Below are positions 34,931-44,528 of a DNA stretch of 64,000 nt, one piece after another. The DNA lies in assembly GCF_016907955.1 (NCBI RefSeq), contig NZ_JAFBCX010000005.1, forward strand, positions 372,001-436,000, read 5' to 3'. Every line of letters begins with the position of its first letter. The first letter of the stretch is position 1. Source of the DNA: Lentzea nigeriaca. Its GTDB lineage: Bacteria; Actinomycetota; Actinomycetes; Mycobacteriales; Pseudonocardiaceae. The translations under genes were made by a program, and so were the position numbers. Below the pieces are notes generated by a model, which worked only from the letters and a program-made list of their open reading frames with translations, was not told the origin of the DNA and searched no databases.

Positions 34931-37900
34931 CTAGACGGCCGAGGTGCGGCCGCCCGAGCAGACGTAGACGACCGACGCGCGGTCGCCACTGGCGTTGTGG
35001 TGGTTGAGCACCAGCAGGCCGTCGGACTTGTCGGCCTTCAGCGCGGCCTCGTCCTTGTTCACCACGAGCGCGGTGCCCGGCTTGGCGAGGTACGAGAGCG
35101 CCGCGTCGCCGCCGCCCTGCACCCACAGACCCGGCTTGAGCGGGTCGTAGGACAGGTTGCGGTCGATCACGTCGATCAGGCCGTTCGCGTTGCCCGGCGC
35201 CGGGTAGAAGCCGGTGGTGCCGGCGACGTACGAGATGCGCGCGGTGTCCTTCGCCGGGTCGATGCCGAGCGCCGTGAGGAGCACAGGCAGGACCGCGACG
35301 TTGGTGTCGGCGGTGTTGGTGTCGACGTCACCGAACAGGCCGTTGACCGCCTGGATGTCGACGGTCGCGCCGGTCTTGAGGTTGACCGTCGTGGCGACCA
35401 GGAGGTCGGTGTCGGTCAGCCGCGACGCGTACGTCTCGAAGTCGGCGGTGCCGTCGCCGTTCGTGTCGATGTCGATGAACGGAACGGTGTTGGTGCCGAG
35501 GTTGTACCAGTTGCCCCACGTCGCGATGCCGAACGCGAGCAGCGCCTCCTCCGGCTTGCCCTGCGCCTTCGCCAGCGGGGCCGTGGAGGCCGCGCCGACG
35601 TAGCGCAGGTCGCCGCCCTTGGCGGTCTCGTTGCGCGCGCAGTTCTCGGTGACGTTGCGGCGGCAGTCGCGCAGCTTCGGCGACTGTGCCTGCAGCTCGA
35701 GAACGCTGATCAGCGAGCGGTACGCCTGCGAGCCCGTGCCCTGGTCGACGCCGCGGCCGGTCACGTTGAGGACCGTCTGCGTGTCCTTGCCGCGGAACTT
35801 GAGGGTGGACGCGGTGTGGATGTCCGACACCGGCTTCGGCGCCGAGTACACCGACAGGCGCAGCGGCACCGTGGCACCCGCGGTCGGCGTGAGGGTCACG
35901 CGACCGGAGGCGTCCGCGAGGAACTGCCGCGGGGTGTCGAGCTGCGTCGGCGCGACGGTCGGGTCGACCGTCTTGCGCAGTGCCTTCGGGTCGTCGATCT
36001 TCAGGGTGACCTTGACGCGCGCGACACCGCGCGGGCTCAGCTTCACCTTGTCCTGCGAGAGGACGTAGCTCACGCCGGGGATCGACGTGGCGGCGGTGTA
36101 GCCGACCTTGTACTCCACGGACTTCGTCGACTTGTTGACGATCTTGATCGTCTTGGTCTTCGAGACCGGCTTGGCGACCTCGACGACGCCGAAGTTCGCG
36201 CTCACGTAGCCGGGGTCGTCCTCGACGTAGGCCAGGACCTGGTTGTCGATCGCGGCCTTGCCGTCCACGCGGCCGGTGCCGATGCGGTTGGGAGCGAAGG
36301 TCTTGCCGTTCTCCTGCACGTCGGCGCCCGCGGTGTTCATGATCGCGGCCTTGACCTCTTCCAGCGTGTAGTCCGGGTGCGTCTGGCGCACCAGGGCCGC
36401 GATGCCGGCGACGTGCGGGGAGGCCATCGACGTACCGGAGATCACCATGCGGTCGTTGCCGGAACCGACGGCGGTCGACGAGATCGTGTCACCGGGCGCC
36501 GCGACGTCCGGCTTGATCGAGCCGTTGCGGGTGCCGCGGCTCGTGAACGAGCTCGGCGTGTCCGAAATGGACTGGTCGTAGGTCGGCACCGTGGTACGCA
36601 GGATGCCCGCGAGGCGGACCTTCAGCGTGCCCGCGTCCAGCAGCGGACGCAGCTGCTTGGTGGCGTCGCCGGTGAACTGGAACACCGGGATGGTCGCGTT
36701 GCCCGCGATGCCCGCGTTGAAGTTGTTCAAAGTGGACGAAAGCACCACGCCCTCGGCACCGGCGGCCTGCGCGTTGTTGCTGCGGCCTGCCGATCCACAA
36801 CGGCGCGTCGCGTCGTTGTCGTCCCACTCCAGCCACAGGAACTTGCCCGCGAAGTTGCCGGTGATCGGCTGGCAGCCGTCGAGGTTGCCGGCCTGGGTCA
36901 GCTTCGCGACCGGCAGGGTCTTGTCGTAGCCCAGGTAGCCGGTGAAGTTCTGGCTGTACTGGCCCGGCTTCGCCTGGCCGTTCGCCTCGGCGCCGTCACG
37001 CAGCACGTACGAGTCGCGCACGGACGCGACGGTCAGCGCCTCCGGCGTGTTGCCCGGCGAGCCGCCGATGTCGTACAGGTCACCGCCGTTGCCCGCGGAG
37101 AAGACCGGCATGACGCCGACCTTGTACAGCTTCTTCACGAAGAGGCTGTCGGGGTCGTCGGGGGCGCCGTAGTCGGAGCCGAGCGACAGGTTGACCACGT
37201 CGAGGTGGTCGGAGAAGTCGCCGTCGCCGTCGGGGTCGAGTGCCCAGTCGAGCGCCTGCGAGGTGACGTTGGTCGAGCCCTCGCAGCCGAAGACCTTCAG
37301 CGCGTAGATGAGGGCCTTCGGCGCGGTGCCGGGGCCGATCTTCATCGCGTTGAGCTTGTCGGCGTCGAGCTTGGTGTAGTCGCCCTTGAAGGTGCTGCCG
37401 TCCGCGTTCTCACCGAAACCGGCGGTGGTGCCGGCGACGTGCGAGCCGTGACCGTTGCAGTCGATGGGGTTCGGGTCGGGCTTCGGCGTGTTGATCGCCG
37501 GGTCCTTGCTCGCCCCGTCGTAGTCCTCGCCGACGAAGTCGTAGCCGCCGACGACCTTGGCGGTCGGGAAGTTCGGGTTCGCCTTGCGCGGGTCGACGGC
37601 CTTGAACGCCTCGACCGTGCCGGGACCACCGAAGTTCGCGTGCGTGTAGTCGACACCGGTGTCGATGATGCCGACGCGCACGTCGTCGCCGAGCTTGCCG
37701 TACTGCTGCCAGACGTTGAGCGTCCTGGTGAGCTGCACAGCGTTGGAGTTCGTGCGCTTCTTCGGCACGACCGGGTACACCGCGGCGACGTCCGAGCGGT
37801 TCGCCAGCTCACGGACCTTCGCGGCCTCCGCCGTCACGACCACGCCGGGAACACCGTTGGAGGTGCGGTAGAGCTCCTTGGTGGCGGTGTCCTTGGCCTT

Positions 37901-38221
37901 GAGCGCGCCGACGACCTGGTCGACCGTCGCCGACACGTCGTTCTTCGCCTGCTTGGCCGCCTGCTTCGCGGCCTCTTTGCCCTGCGGTTTCTTCTCCTCG
38001 AAGGCGTCCACGGCAGGCTTGCGGTCCAACTCGACGAACGCGGTGACCTGGCCGGACTGGTTCAAGCGGGGAGAAACCTTGAGCTGCAACGCGTTCGCGT
38101 CCAGCTTGTGTGCACCCTTGACCGGTTGCGCGAGCGGTTCGCTCTGCGCCTGAGCCGTGGCGGGTGCGATCAGCAGTGTGGTGATGGCAGAGAACACCAC
38201 CAGACTTGATCGTCTCTTCAC
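34931..38221 (-). CDS. Secreted S8 subtilisin-like serine protease
   Basis: The 1096-aa protein has a Sec signal (residues 1-26), an inhibitor_I9-like propeptide region (about 40-150) and a peptidase S8 domain with the catalytic triad Asp187 (GIIDTGVDYTH), His258 (CNGHGSHVAGT) and Ser598 (SGTSMASPHVAG). A PA-type insert lies around residues 430-550 (WDDNDATRRCGSAGRSNNAQAAGAEGVV region), and a long C-terminal beta-rich region carries a Ca-loop-like DTNGDGTADF. It is an extracellular protease of the streptomycete KP-43/vpr-like type. The GTG start lacks a strong ribosome-binding site. Confidence 0.93.
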   Translation of the reverse strand: MKRRSSLVVFSAITTLLIAPATAQAQSEPLAQPVKGAHKLDANALQLKVSPRLNQSGQVTAFVELDRKPAVDAFEEKKPQGKEAAKQAAKQAKNDVSATVDQVVGALKAKDTATKELYRTSNGVPGVVVTAEAAKVRELANRSDVAAVYPVVPKKRTNSNAVQLTRTLNVWQQYGKLGDDVRVGIIDTGVDYTHANFGGPGTVEAFKAVDPRKANPNFPTAKVVGGYDFVGEDYDGASKDPAINTPKPDPNPIDCNGHGSHVAGTTAGFGENADGSTFKGDYTKLDADKLNAMKIGPGTAPKALIYALKVFGCEGSTNVTSQALDWALDPDGDGDFSDHLDVVNLSLGSDYGAPDDPDSLFVKKLYKVGVMPVFSAGNGGDLYDIGGSPGNTPEALTVASVRDSYVLRDGAEANGQAKPGQYSQNFTGYLGYDKTLPVAKLTQAGNLDGCQPITGNFAGKFLWLEWDDNDATRRCGSAGRSNNAQAAGAEGVVLSSTLNNFNAGIAGNATIPVFQFTGDATKQLRPLLDAGTLKVRLAGILRTTVPTYDQSISDTPSSFTSRGTRNGSIKPDVAAPGDTISSTAVGSGNDRMVISGTSMASPHVAGIAALVRQTHPDYTLEEVKAAIMNTAGADVQENGKTFAPNRIGTGRVDGKAAIDNQVLAYVEDDPGYVSANFGVVEVAKPVSKTKTIKIVNKSTKSVEYKVGYTAATSIPGVSYVLSQDKVKLSPRGVARVKVTLKIDDPKALRKTVDPTVAPTQLDTPRQFLADASGRVTLTPTAGATVPLRLSVYSAPKPVSDIHTASTLKFRGKDTQTVLNVTGRGVDQGTGSQAYRSLISVLELQAQSPKLRDCRRNVTENCARNETAKGGDLRYVGAASTAPLAKAQGKPEEALLAFGIATWGNWYNLGTNTVPFIDIDTNGDGTADFETYASRLTDTDLLVATTVNLKTGATVDIQAVNGLFGDVDTNTADTNVAVLPVLLTALGIDPAKDTARISYVAGTTGFYPAPGNANGLIDVIDRNLSYDPLKPGLWVQGGGDAALSYLAKPGTALVVNKDEAALKADKSDGLLVLNHHNASGDRASVVYVCSGGRTSAV

Positions 38222-38400
38222 AACGTTGCCCCAAACGAGGAGTGTGCTTTCGACCCGTGCACAGTGCCGCGCCCTCTACGGCACCGGGTCAACCTCGTGG
38301 GGAACCTAATCGTTGAGGCGTCGTTGCGACTGCCCCGAAAGTATGAAGTTTGCTTGCAGACAGTTGCCTGTTACGTGTTCGTTGTGAAGAGTCGCAGACA

Positions 38401-38430
38401 CGGGAGGGGGATTTTGCCGTCCCCCTCCCG
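38401..38430 (-). terminator. Terminator of serA
   Basis: CGGGAGGGGGA (38401-38411) and TCCCCCTCCCG (38420-38430) form an 11-bp perfect stem, 11 bp after the serA stop on the minus strand. The remaining spacer up to 38221 shows no gene. Confidence 0.75.
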
Positions 38431-38441
38431 GTTTGTCGTGA

Positions 38442-40037
38442 CTATCCGAAGTCGACACTCCGCACGGTGCGCGCACCCACGGCGGCACCGATCGGGTCGA
38501 GCACGGCCGTGTCGACGGGGCGGTCCACCCGCAGCACCATGACCGCGTCCGCACCGGTCTGGCTGATCTGCGCGGCCTCGATGTTCACACCGGCCTCGCC
38601 GAGCAGCGTGCCGACCGTGCCCATGACACCCGGACGATCCGGGTACTCCAGCAGCAGCACGGTTCCTTCGGCCCTCAGGTCGAAGTTGCGGCCGTTGATG
38701 TTCACCAGCTTCTCGACCTGAGCGATACCGCTGATGGTGCCGGAAACGCTGTTGCTGCTGCCGTCCGCGTGCACGGCCTTGACCGTGACGAGGCTGCGGT
38801 GGTTCGGGCTCTCGGTCTCCTTGACCACGTCGACGTTCACGCCGAGGTCCGCGGCGAGCTGCGGGGCGTTGACGAACGTCACCTGCGACTCGACGACGCT
38901 GGCGAAGACGCCGCGCAGAGCCGCGAGCGGCAGCACGTCGACGTCCTCATTGGACAGTTCGCCGCGCACCTCGACCGTGACGCTGGTCGGCGCCTTCGGC
39001 GACAGTGCACTGAGGACAGTGCCGAGCTTCTGCACGAGCGGCAGGTACGGCCGCACCTCCTCGCCGACCGCGCCACCCTGGACGTTGACGGCGTCCGGCA
39101 CGAACTCGCCGGCGAGCGCGAGGATGACGCTCTTCGCGACGTCCGTGCCCGCGCGGTCCTGGGCCTCCGTGGTGGACGCGCCGAGGTGCGGCGTGACGAC
39201 GATGCCCGGCACGTTGAAGAGCGGGTTCTCGGTGGTGGGCTCGGTCGAGAAGACGTCGATGCCGGCGCCGCCGACCTGACCCTCCTTGACCGCCTCGGCG
39301 AGGGCTTCCTCGTCGATGAGGCCACCGCGGGCGGCGTTGACGATGATGACGCCCCGCTTGGCCTTCGCAAGCTGCTCCGCACCGATGAGCCCCTTGGTCT
39401 CCGGGGTCTTCGGCAGGTGGATGGAGATCGCGTCCGCGCGCTCCAGCAGCTCCTCGAGGCTGACGAGCTCGATGCCGAGCTGCGCGGCCCGTTGCGCGGA
39501 CACGTACGGGTCGTACGCGATCAGCGTGGTGCCGAAGGCGGCGATGCGCTGCGCGAACAGCTGACCGATCTTGCCGAGCCCGACGACACCGACCGTCTTG
39601 CCGTTGAGCTCGACACCGTTGAACTTGCTGCGCTTCCACTCGTGGTTCTGCAGCGTCTCGTGGGCAGCGGGAATCTGCCGCGCGACGCTCAGCAGCAGCG
39701 CGACGGCGTGCTCGGCTGCACTGACGATGTTGGACGTAGGCGCGTTGACGACCATCACGCCGTTGGCGGTGGCCGCCGGAACCTCGACGTTGTCCAGGCC
39801 GACACCCGCGCGGGCCACGACCTTCAGCTTGCGGGTGGCGGCGAAGACCTCGGCGTTGACCTGCGTGGCGGACCTGACGAGGAGGGCGTCCGCGTCCTGC
39901 ACGGCCTCGAGCAGGGCCGCACGGTCGGTGCCGTCTACGTGGCGCACTTCAACACCGTCGCCGAGAGCGTCCAGGACGGACGGTGCGAGCTTCTCGGCGA
40001 TGAGGACAACAGGTCGGCTCGTGTTGGTCACGGACAT
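38442..40037 (-). CDS. serA: D-3-phosphoglycerate dehydrogenase (long form)
   Basis: SerA oxidises 3-phosphoglycerate as the first step of serine synthesis. The 531-aa protein has the catalytic/Rossmann core (VGVVGLGKIGQLFAQRIAAFG, RGVIIVNAARGGLIDEEAL, GAGIDVFSTEP with catalytic His in VTPHLGAST). It also has the actinobacterial ASB insert (about 320-450) and a C-terminal ACT domain (LLLEYPDRPGVMGTVGTLLGEAGVNIEAAQ) for serine feedback. ATG 40037 has GGGAG close upstream. The spacer 40038-40245 holds no gene. Confidence 0.96.
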   Translation of the reverse strand: MSVTNTSRPVVLIAEKLAPSVLDALGDGVEVRHVDGTDRAALLEAVQDADALLVRSATQVNAEVFAATRKLKVVARAGVGLDNVEVPAATANGVMVVNAPTSNIVSAAEHAVALLLSVARQIPAAHETLQNHEWKRSKFNGVELNGKTVGVVGLGKIGQLFAQRIAAFGTTLIAYDPYVSAQRAAQLGIELVSLEELLERADAISIHLPKTPETKGLIGAEQLAKAKRGVIIVNAARGGLIDEEALAEAVKEGQVGGAGIDVFSTEPTTENPLFNVPGIVVTPHLGASTTEAQDRAGTDVAKSVILALAGEFVPDAVNVQGGAVGEEVRPYLPLVQKLGTVLSALSPKAPTSVTVEVRGELSNEDVDVLPLAALRGVFASVVESQVTFVNAPQLAADLGVNVDVVKETESPNHRSLVTVKAVHADGSSNSVSGTISGIAQVEKLVNINGRNFDLRAEGTVLLLEYPDRPGVMGTVGTLLGEAGVNIEAAQISQTGADAVMVLRVDRPVDTAVLDPIGAAVGARTVRSVDFG

Positions 40038-40245
40038 CGCTCCCAGAACGGTCGGATCGTGGGGCGCGGGCGTGGTCGGGGGCGGCTGGCCCGCGCCGAC
40101 CGGGCACCGCAATGTGTCCGGACTGTTAACGAGCATAGACAGGGGGGTTGTCCGGGCCTGTGGCGGGTGGCTCAGGTCACGTTGCTGTCCTGAGGTGTGG
40201 GACGACCCTCGCGCCACGGCCGGAACCGCGGCGCGACGGCCGGTT

Positions 40246-41400
40246 TCAGCGCAGGCCGGCGAAGAACTTCCGGACGTCGCCGACGAGCAGGTCCGGAACC
40301 TCCATGGCGGCGAAGTGCCCACCGCGGTCGAACTCCGACCAGTGCACGATGTTGTGTTCGCGTTCCAGTGCGTGCCGGATCGACACGTCCAGGGGGAACA
40401 CCGCGACCCCTGTCGGCACCTCGGAACGCTCGCTCGCACCCCAGGCCCCGGCGTGCGCGGTCTCGTAGTAGCTGTTGGCGGAGGACCCGGCGGTGCCGGT
40501 CAGCCAGTACAGCATCACGTTGGTGAGCAACAGGTCCCGGTCCACCGCGTCCTCCGGCAGCTCGGCGGCCGGATCGGTCCACTCCTTGAACTTCTCCACG
40601 ATCCAGGCCAGCTGCCCTGCCGGGGAGTCGTGCAGTCCGTGTGCCAGCGTCTGCGGCCGGGTGATCTGGATCATCACGTACCCGGACCCCTCTGTCTTCA
40701 GGTACGACAGGTGCGCGAGCCGCGCCCGTTCCGCATCGGTCAGCTCAGCCGCCTCTTCCTGGCTGATCTCGGTGAACGCGGAGAGTCCGTTCGCGTGCAC
40801 GCCCACGACCCGAGCGGGGTCGAGCCGGCCGAGGCCGGGGCCGACGACCGCGCCGGTGTCGCCGCCCTGGACGCCGTAGCGGTCGTAGCCGAGCCTCTTC
40901 ATCAGCTCGGCGTACGCCCTGGTCACCCGGTTGGTGTCCCACCCGGCCTCGCGGGTCGGCCAGGAGAAGCCCGTGCCGGGGTTCGACGGGATCACCAGGT
41001 GGAACGCGTCCGCGGGATCGCCGCCGTGCGCCCGCGGGTCGGTCAGCGGGCCGATCACGTTGAGGAACTCGACGACCGAGCCGGGCCAGCCGTGGATCAG
41101 GACCAGCGGCAGCGCGTCCGCTTCCGGTGAGCGCACGTGCAGGAAGTGGATGTTCTGCCCGTCGATCTCGGTGGTGAACTGCGGGTAGGAGTTCAGCTCC
41201 TTCTCGTGCACGCGCCAGTCGTAGCCGTCGCGCCAGTACTCGGCCAGTCCCCTGAGGTAGCTCACCGGCACCCCGCGGCTCCAGCCGGCGCCCGGCAGGT
41301 CCGCGGCCCACCGGGTCCTGGCGAGCCGGTCCCGCAGGTCGTCCAGGTCGGCCTGGGGAACGTCGATGGTGAAGGGCCGGATCTCGGTGTTGTGCTCCAT
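40246..41400 (-). CDS. Epoxide hydrolase (EHN-type alpha/beta hydrolase)
   Basis: The 384-aa protein has the N-terminal EHN lid domain ([34 protein letters not shown]). The alpha/beta hydrolase core follows, with oxyanion motif HGWPGS (103-108), nucleophile Asp181 in [10 protein letters not shown], and a C-terminal histidine in [14 protein letters not shown]. It opens epoxides to diols; such genes also serve in detoxification. It is divergent from a WYL regulator with a palindromic operator between them, suggesting inducible control. Confidence 0.92.
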   Translation of the reverse strand: MEHNTEIRPFTIDVPQADLDDLRDRLARTRWAADLPGAGWSRGVPVSYLRGLAEYWRDGYDWRVHEKELNSYPQFTTEIDGQNIHFLHVRSPEADALPLVLIHGWPGSVVEFLNVIGPLTDPRAHGGDPADAFHLVIPSNPGTGFSWPTREAGWDTNRVTRAYAELMKRLGYDRYGVQGGDTGAVVGPGLGRLDPARVVGVHANGLSAFTEISQEEAAELTDAERARLAHLSYLKTEGSGYVMIQITRPQTLAHGLHDSPAGQLAWIVEKFKEWTDPAAELPEDAVDRDLLLTNVMLYWLTGTAGSSANSYYETAHAGAWGASERSEVPTGVAVFPLDVSIRHALEREHNIVHWSEFDRGGHFAAMEVPDLLVGDVRKFFAGLR

Positions 41401-41418
41401 GCCGACAACGCTAGGAGC

Positions 41419-41445
41419 CGGTTAGGTCAGGTTCGGTCCTAACCG
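41419..41445. promoter_or_regulatory. Operator-like palindrome CGGTTAGG-N11-CCTAACCG
   Basis: Two exact 8-bp inverted half-sites (41419-41426 and 41438-41445) lie in the 63-bp spacer between epoxide hydrolase and the WYL regulator, 18 bp before the regulator's ATG. This is a strong candidate for the regulator's own binding site. Confidence 0.6.
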
Positions 41446-41463
41446 CGTGGCAGGCTTCGAATC

Positions 41464-42414
41464 ATGCGGGAAACCTCGGCACGGCTGCTGCGACTGCTCT
41501 CCCTCCTGCAGGCCCGGCGCGACTGGTCAGGCGCCGAGCTGGCGGAACGGCTGGAGATCACCCCGCGCACCGTGCGTCGTGACATAGATCGGTTGCGGGA
41601 ACTCGGTTATCCCGTGCACGCGACCGCGGGCACCGCCGGCTACCGGTTGGGCGCCGGCGCGGACCTGCCGCCGTTGTTGCTCGACGACGACGAGGCCGTG
41701 GCGGTCGCGATGGGTCTGCGCACGGCCGCCGGCGGTTCGATCACCGGCATCGAGGAGACCTCGGTGCGGGCGCTGGCCAAGGTCGAACAGGTGCTGCCGT
41801 CCCGGTTGCGGCACCGGATCAACGCCCTGCAGTCGATGACGGTGCCGATGACCAGCGCCGGCCCCACCGTCGACCCGAGCACGCTCACGGCCATAGCGGC
41901 CGCCTGCCGCGACTCGGTGCGCCTGCGCTTCGACTACCGCACGCACGACGGGACCAGCAGCGTCCGCACGACCGAGCCGCACCGGCTGGTGCACTCCGGC
42001 CGGCGCTGGTACCTCGTCGGCTGGGACGTCGACCGTCAGGACTGGCGCACCTACCGGGTGGACCGCCTCGACCCGCGCATCCCGACGGGACCCCGGTTCA
42101 CCCCACGCACCCCGCCCGACCCCGATCTGGGCGGCTACACCTCGCGGGCGATCTCCACGTCGGCCTACCGCTACCAGGCCAGGTTCACCCTGCACGTCAG
42201 CGCCGAGACCGCGGCGGAACGCATCGCCCCCACCACCGCGACGCTGGAACCGATCGACGAGCACAGCTGCACGTTGCGCGCCGGATCCAACTCACTGGAC
42301 GAACTGGCCGTCTACGTGGCGGGCAAGGGTTTCGCCTTCCAGGTGCACGAACCACCAGAGCTCGTCGAGCACATCAGGACGCTGGCGGCGCTCTTCGCCG
42401 CCGCGACCGAGTAG
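41464..42414 (+). CDS. WYL-domain transcriptional regulator (YafY type)
   Basis: The 316-aa protein has an N-terminal HTH_11 (residues 5-60, LLRLLSLLQARRDWSGAELAERLEITPRTVRRDIDRL in two halves), a middle linker and a WYL domain (RLRFDYRTHD, EPHRLVHSGRRWYLVGWDVDRQDWRTYRVDRL), followed by the WCX C-terminal extension. WYL regulators sense nucleic-acid or small ligands. The likely target is the divergent epoxide hydrolase gene. Confidence 0.92.
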   Translation: MRETSARLLRLLSLLQARRDWSGAELAERLEITPRTVRRDIDRLRELGYPVHATAGTAGYRLGAGADLPPLLLDDDEAVAVAMGLRTAAGGSITGIEETSVRALAKVEQVLPSRLRHRINALQSMTVPMTSAGPTVDPSTLTAIAAACRDSVRLRFDYRTHDGTSSVRTTEPHRLVHSGRRWYLVGWDVDRQDWRTYRVDRLDPRIPTGPRFTPRTPPDPDLGGYTSRAISTSAYRYQARFTLHVSAETAAERIAPTTATLEPIDEHSCTLRAGSNSLDELAVYVAGKGFAFQVHEPPELVEHIRTLAALFAAATE

Positions 42415-42468
42415 CGCGGCCGCAAAAACCGGCTGACCGCGACCCCGGCGCCTTGCTAGCTTCCGCGC

Positions 42469-42720
42469 ATGGGGTGCCTGACAGAACTCAGGAAAACGCA
42501 ACAGCAACTCCCCCGCCTCGGTGCCGAGAAGCTCGCGGCGGCGAGGGCGCTGATCGAAGCCACGGGGGCACGGCGCCGCGCGGACCGTCTCGACTCCCCG
42601 GCCGCGCACCGCGGACCGAGGTCACGCGGCCGGTTCACCGATCTCGTGGCGCCTACCAGGGCTCGTCGAACTCGCCATCTTTGGCACCCGCCACGAAAGC
42701 GTCCCACTCGGCCATGGTGA
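42469..42720 (+). CDS. Possible small leaderless gene (83 aa)
   Basis: MGCLTELRKTQQQLPRLGAE begins 6 nt after TAGCTT (42457-42462), with CTGACC 18 nt further up. That is a plausible promoter for a leaderless mRNA. The first 45 residues are helical and unopposed by any gene, but the last third is antisense to the DUF397 gene and Arg/Pro-rich. I do not recognise a family, and it may be spurious. Confidence 0.3.
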   Translation: MGCLTELRKTQQQLPRLGAEKLAAARALIEATGARRRADRLDSPAAHRGPRSRGRFTDLVAPTRARRTRHLWHPPRKRPTRPW

Positions 42721-42916
42721 AGACGAGGACGGGTTCCAGCTGCTTGGAGTTGCGCATGGCCACGTAGGTGGCGCCGTCGGTGTGCGGGACGAAGGCGATC
42801 TCGACGTGGCCGTCTTCCGGTTCCGGCTCCGGCGGGCGCTTCCACTCCGCGTCGCGGAGGTCCAGGTTGCCGCGCACGTGGGCCTTGTCGTCGTAGATCG
42901 GCGCACTTTCGGTCAT
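42653..42916 (-). CDS. DUF397-domain protein
   Basis: The 87-aa protein has the DUF397 core VEIAFVPHTDGATYVAMRNSKQ followed by VLVFTMAEWDAFVAGAKDGEFD. DUF397 genes in actinobacteria usually neighbour an XRE-family DNA-binding protein (BldB/WhiJ-type systems), but none is adjacent here. It has no direct partner and is separated from ilvC by a terminator. Confidence 0.88.
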   Translation of the reverse strand: MTESAPIYDDKAHVRGNLDLRDAEWKRPPEPEPEDGHVEIAFVPHTDGATYVAMRNSKQLEPVLVFTMAEWDAFVAGAKDGEFDEPW

Positions 42917-42935
42917 GCGCCAGAAGTTAGCGGAA

Positions 42936-42970
42936 AGGCCCGCGGAGCGTCACACACGCTCCACGGGCCT
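42936..42970 (-). terminator. Terminator of ilvBNC
   Basis: AGGCCCGCGGAGCGT (42936-42950) pairs with ACGCTCCACGGGCCT (42956-42970) with one G-U pair and loop CACAC, 15 bp after the ilvC stop. Confidence 0.85.
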
Positions 42971-42984
42971 CCCTGGGGAAAAGC

Positions 42985-44013
<1,029 letters not shown>

Positions 44014-44021
44014 CTAGATCT

Positions 44022-44528
44022 TTATCGCACCGCGGTGGCGGTGATGGAACGAGCGCCACGGCCGATGGCGACCATGCCGGACTGGACGATCTCGCGAAGC
44101 CCGTAGGGCTCCAGCATGCGCAGCAACGCGTCGAGCTTCTCAGACGTGCCCGTCGCCTCGATTGTGACCGCCTCCGGCGACACGTCGACGACCTTTGCGC
44201 GGAACAGCTGAACAGTTTCCAAAACCTGCGAACGCACCGTGGCGTCGGCCCGGACCTTGATCAACACCAGTTGCCGCTGAACGGAAGCGGTCGGCTCCAG
44301 CTCGACGATCTTGATGACGTTGATGAGTTTGTTGAGCTGCTTGGTCACCTGCTCCAGGGGCAGCTCGTCGACCGAGACCACGATGGTCATGCGGGAGATG
44401 TCGGGGTACTCGGTGCGGCCGACCGCGAGCGACTCGATGTTGAAGCCGCGGCGGGAGAACAGGCCGGCGACGCGTGCGAGCACACCGGGCTTGTCCTCGA
44501 CCAAAACGCTCAGGGTGTGCCTGGTCAT
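44022..44528 (-). CDS. ilvN: Acetolactate synthase regulatory subunit
   Basis: The 168-aa protein has an N-terminal ACT domain (TLSVLVEDKPGVLARVAGLFSRRGFNIESLAVG) that binds valine for feedback, and the C-terminal ALS_ss domain (VLIKVRADATVRSQVLETVQLFRAKVVDVSPEAVTIEATG). Its ATG shares one base with the ilvB TGA (TGATG), so the two subunits are translationally coupled. Confidence 0.96.
   Translation of the reverse strand: MTRHTLSVLVEDKPGVLARVAGLFSRRGFNIESLAVGRTEYPDISRMTIVVSVDELPLEQVTKQLNKLINVIKIVELEPTASVQRQLVLIKVRADATVRSQVLETVQLFRAKVVDVSPEAVTIEATGTSEKLDALLRMLEPYGLREIVQSGMVAIGRGARSITATAVR

Noticed and set aside
34748..38209. A 1153-codon plus-strand open frame opposite the subtilase
   Set aside because: It is Arg/Val/Asp-rich low-complexity sequence mirroring third-position GC of the protease, with no recognisable motifs; the subtilase on the other strand has a full catalytic triad.
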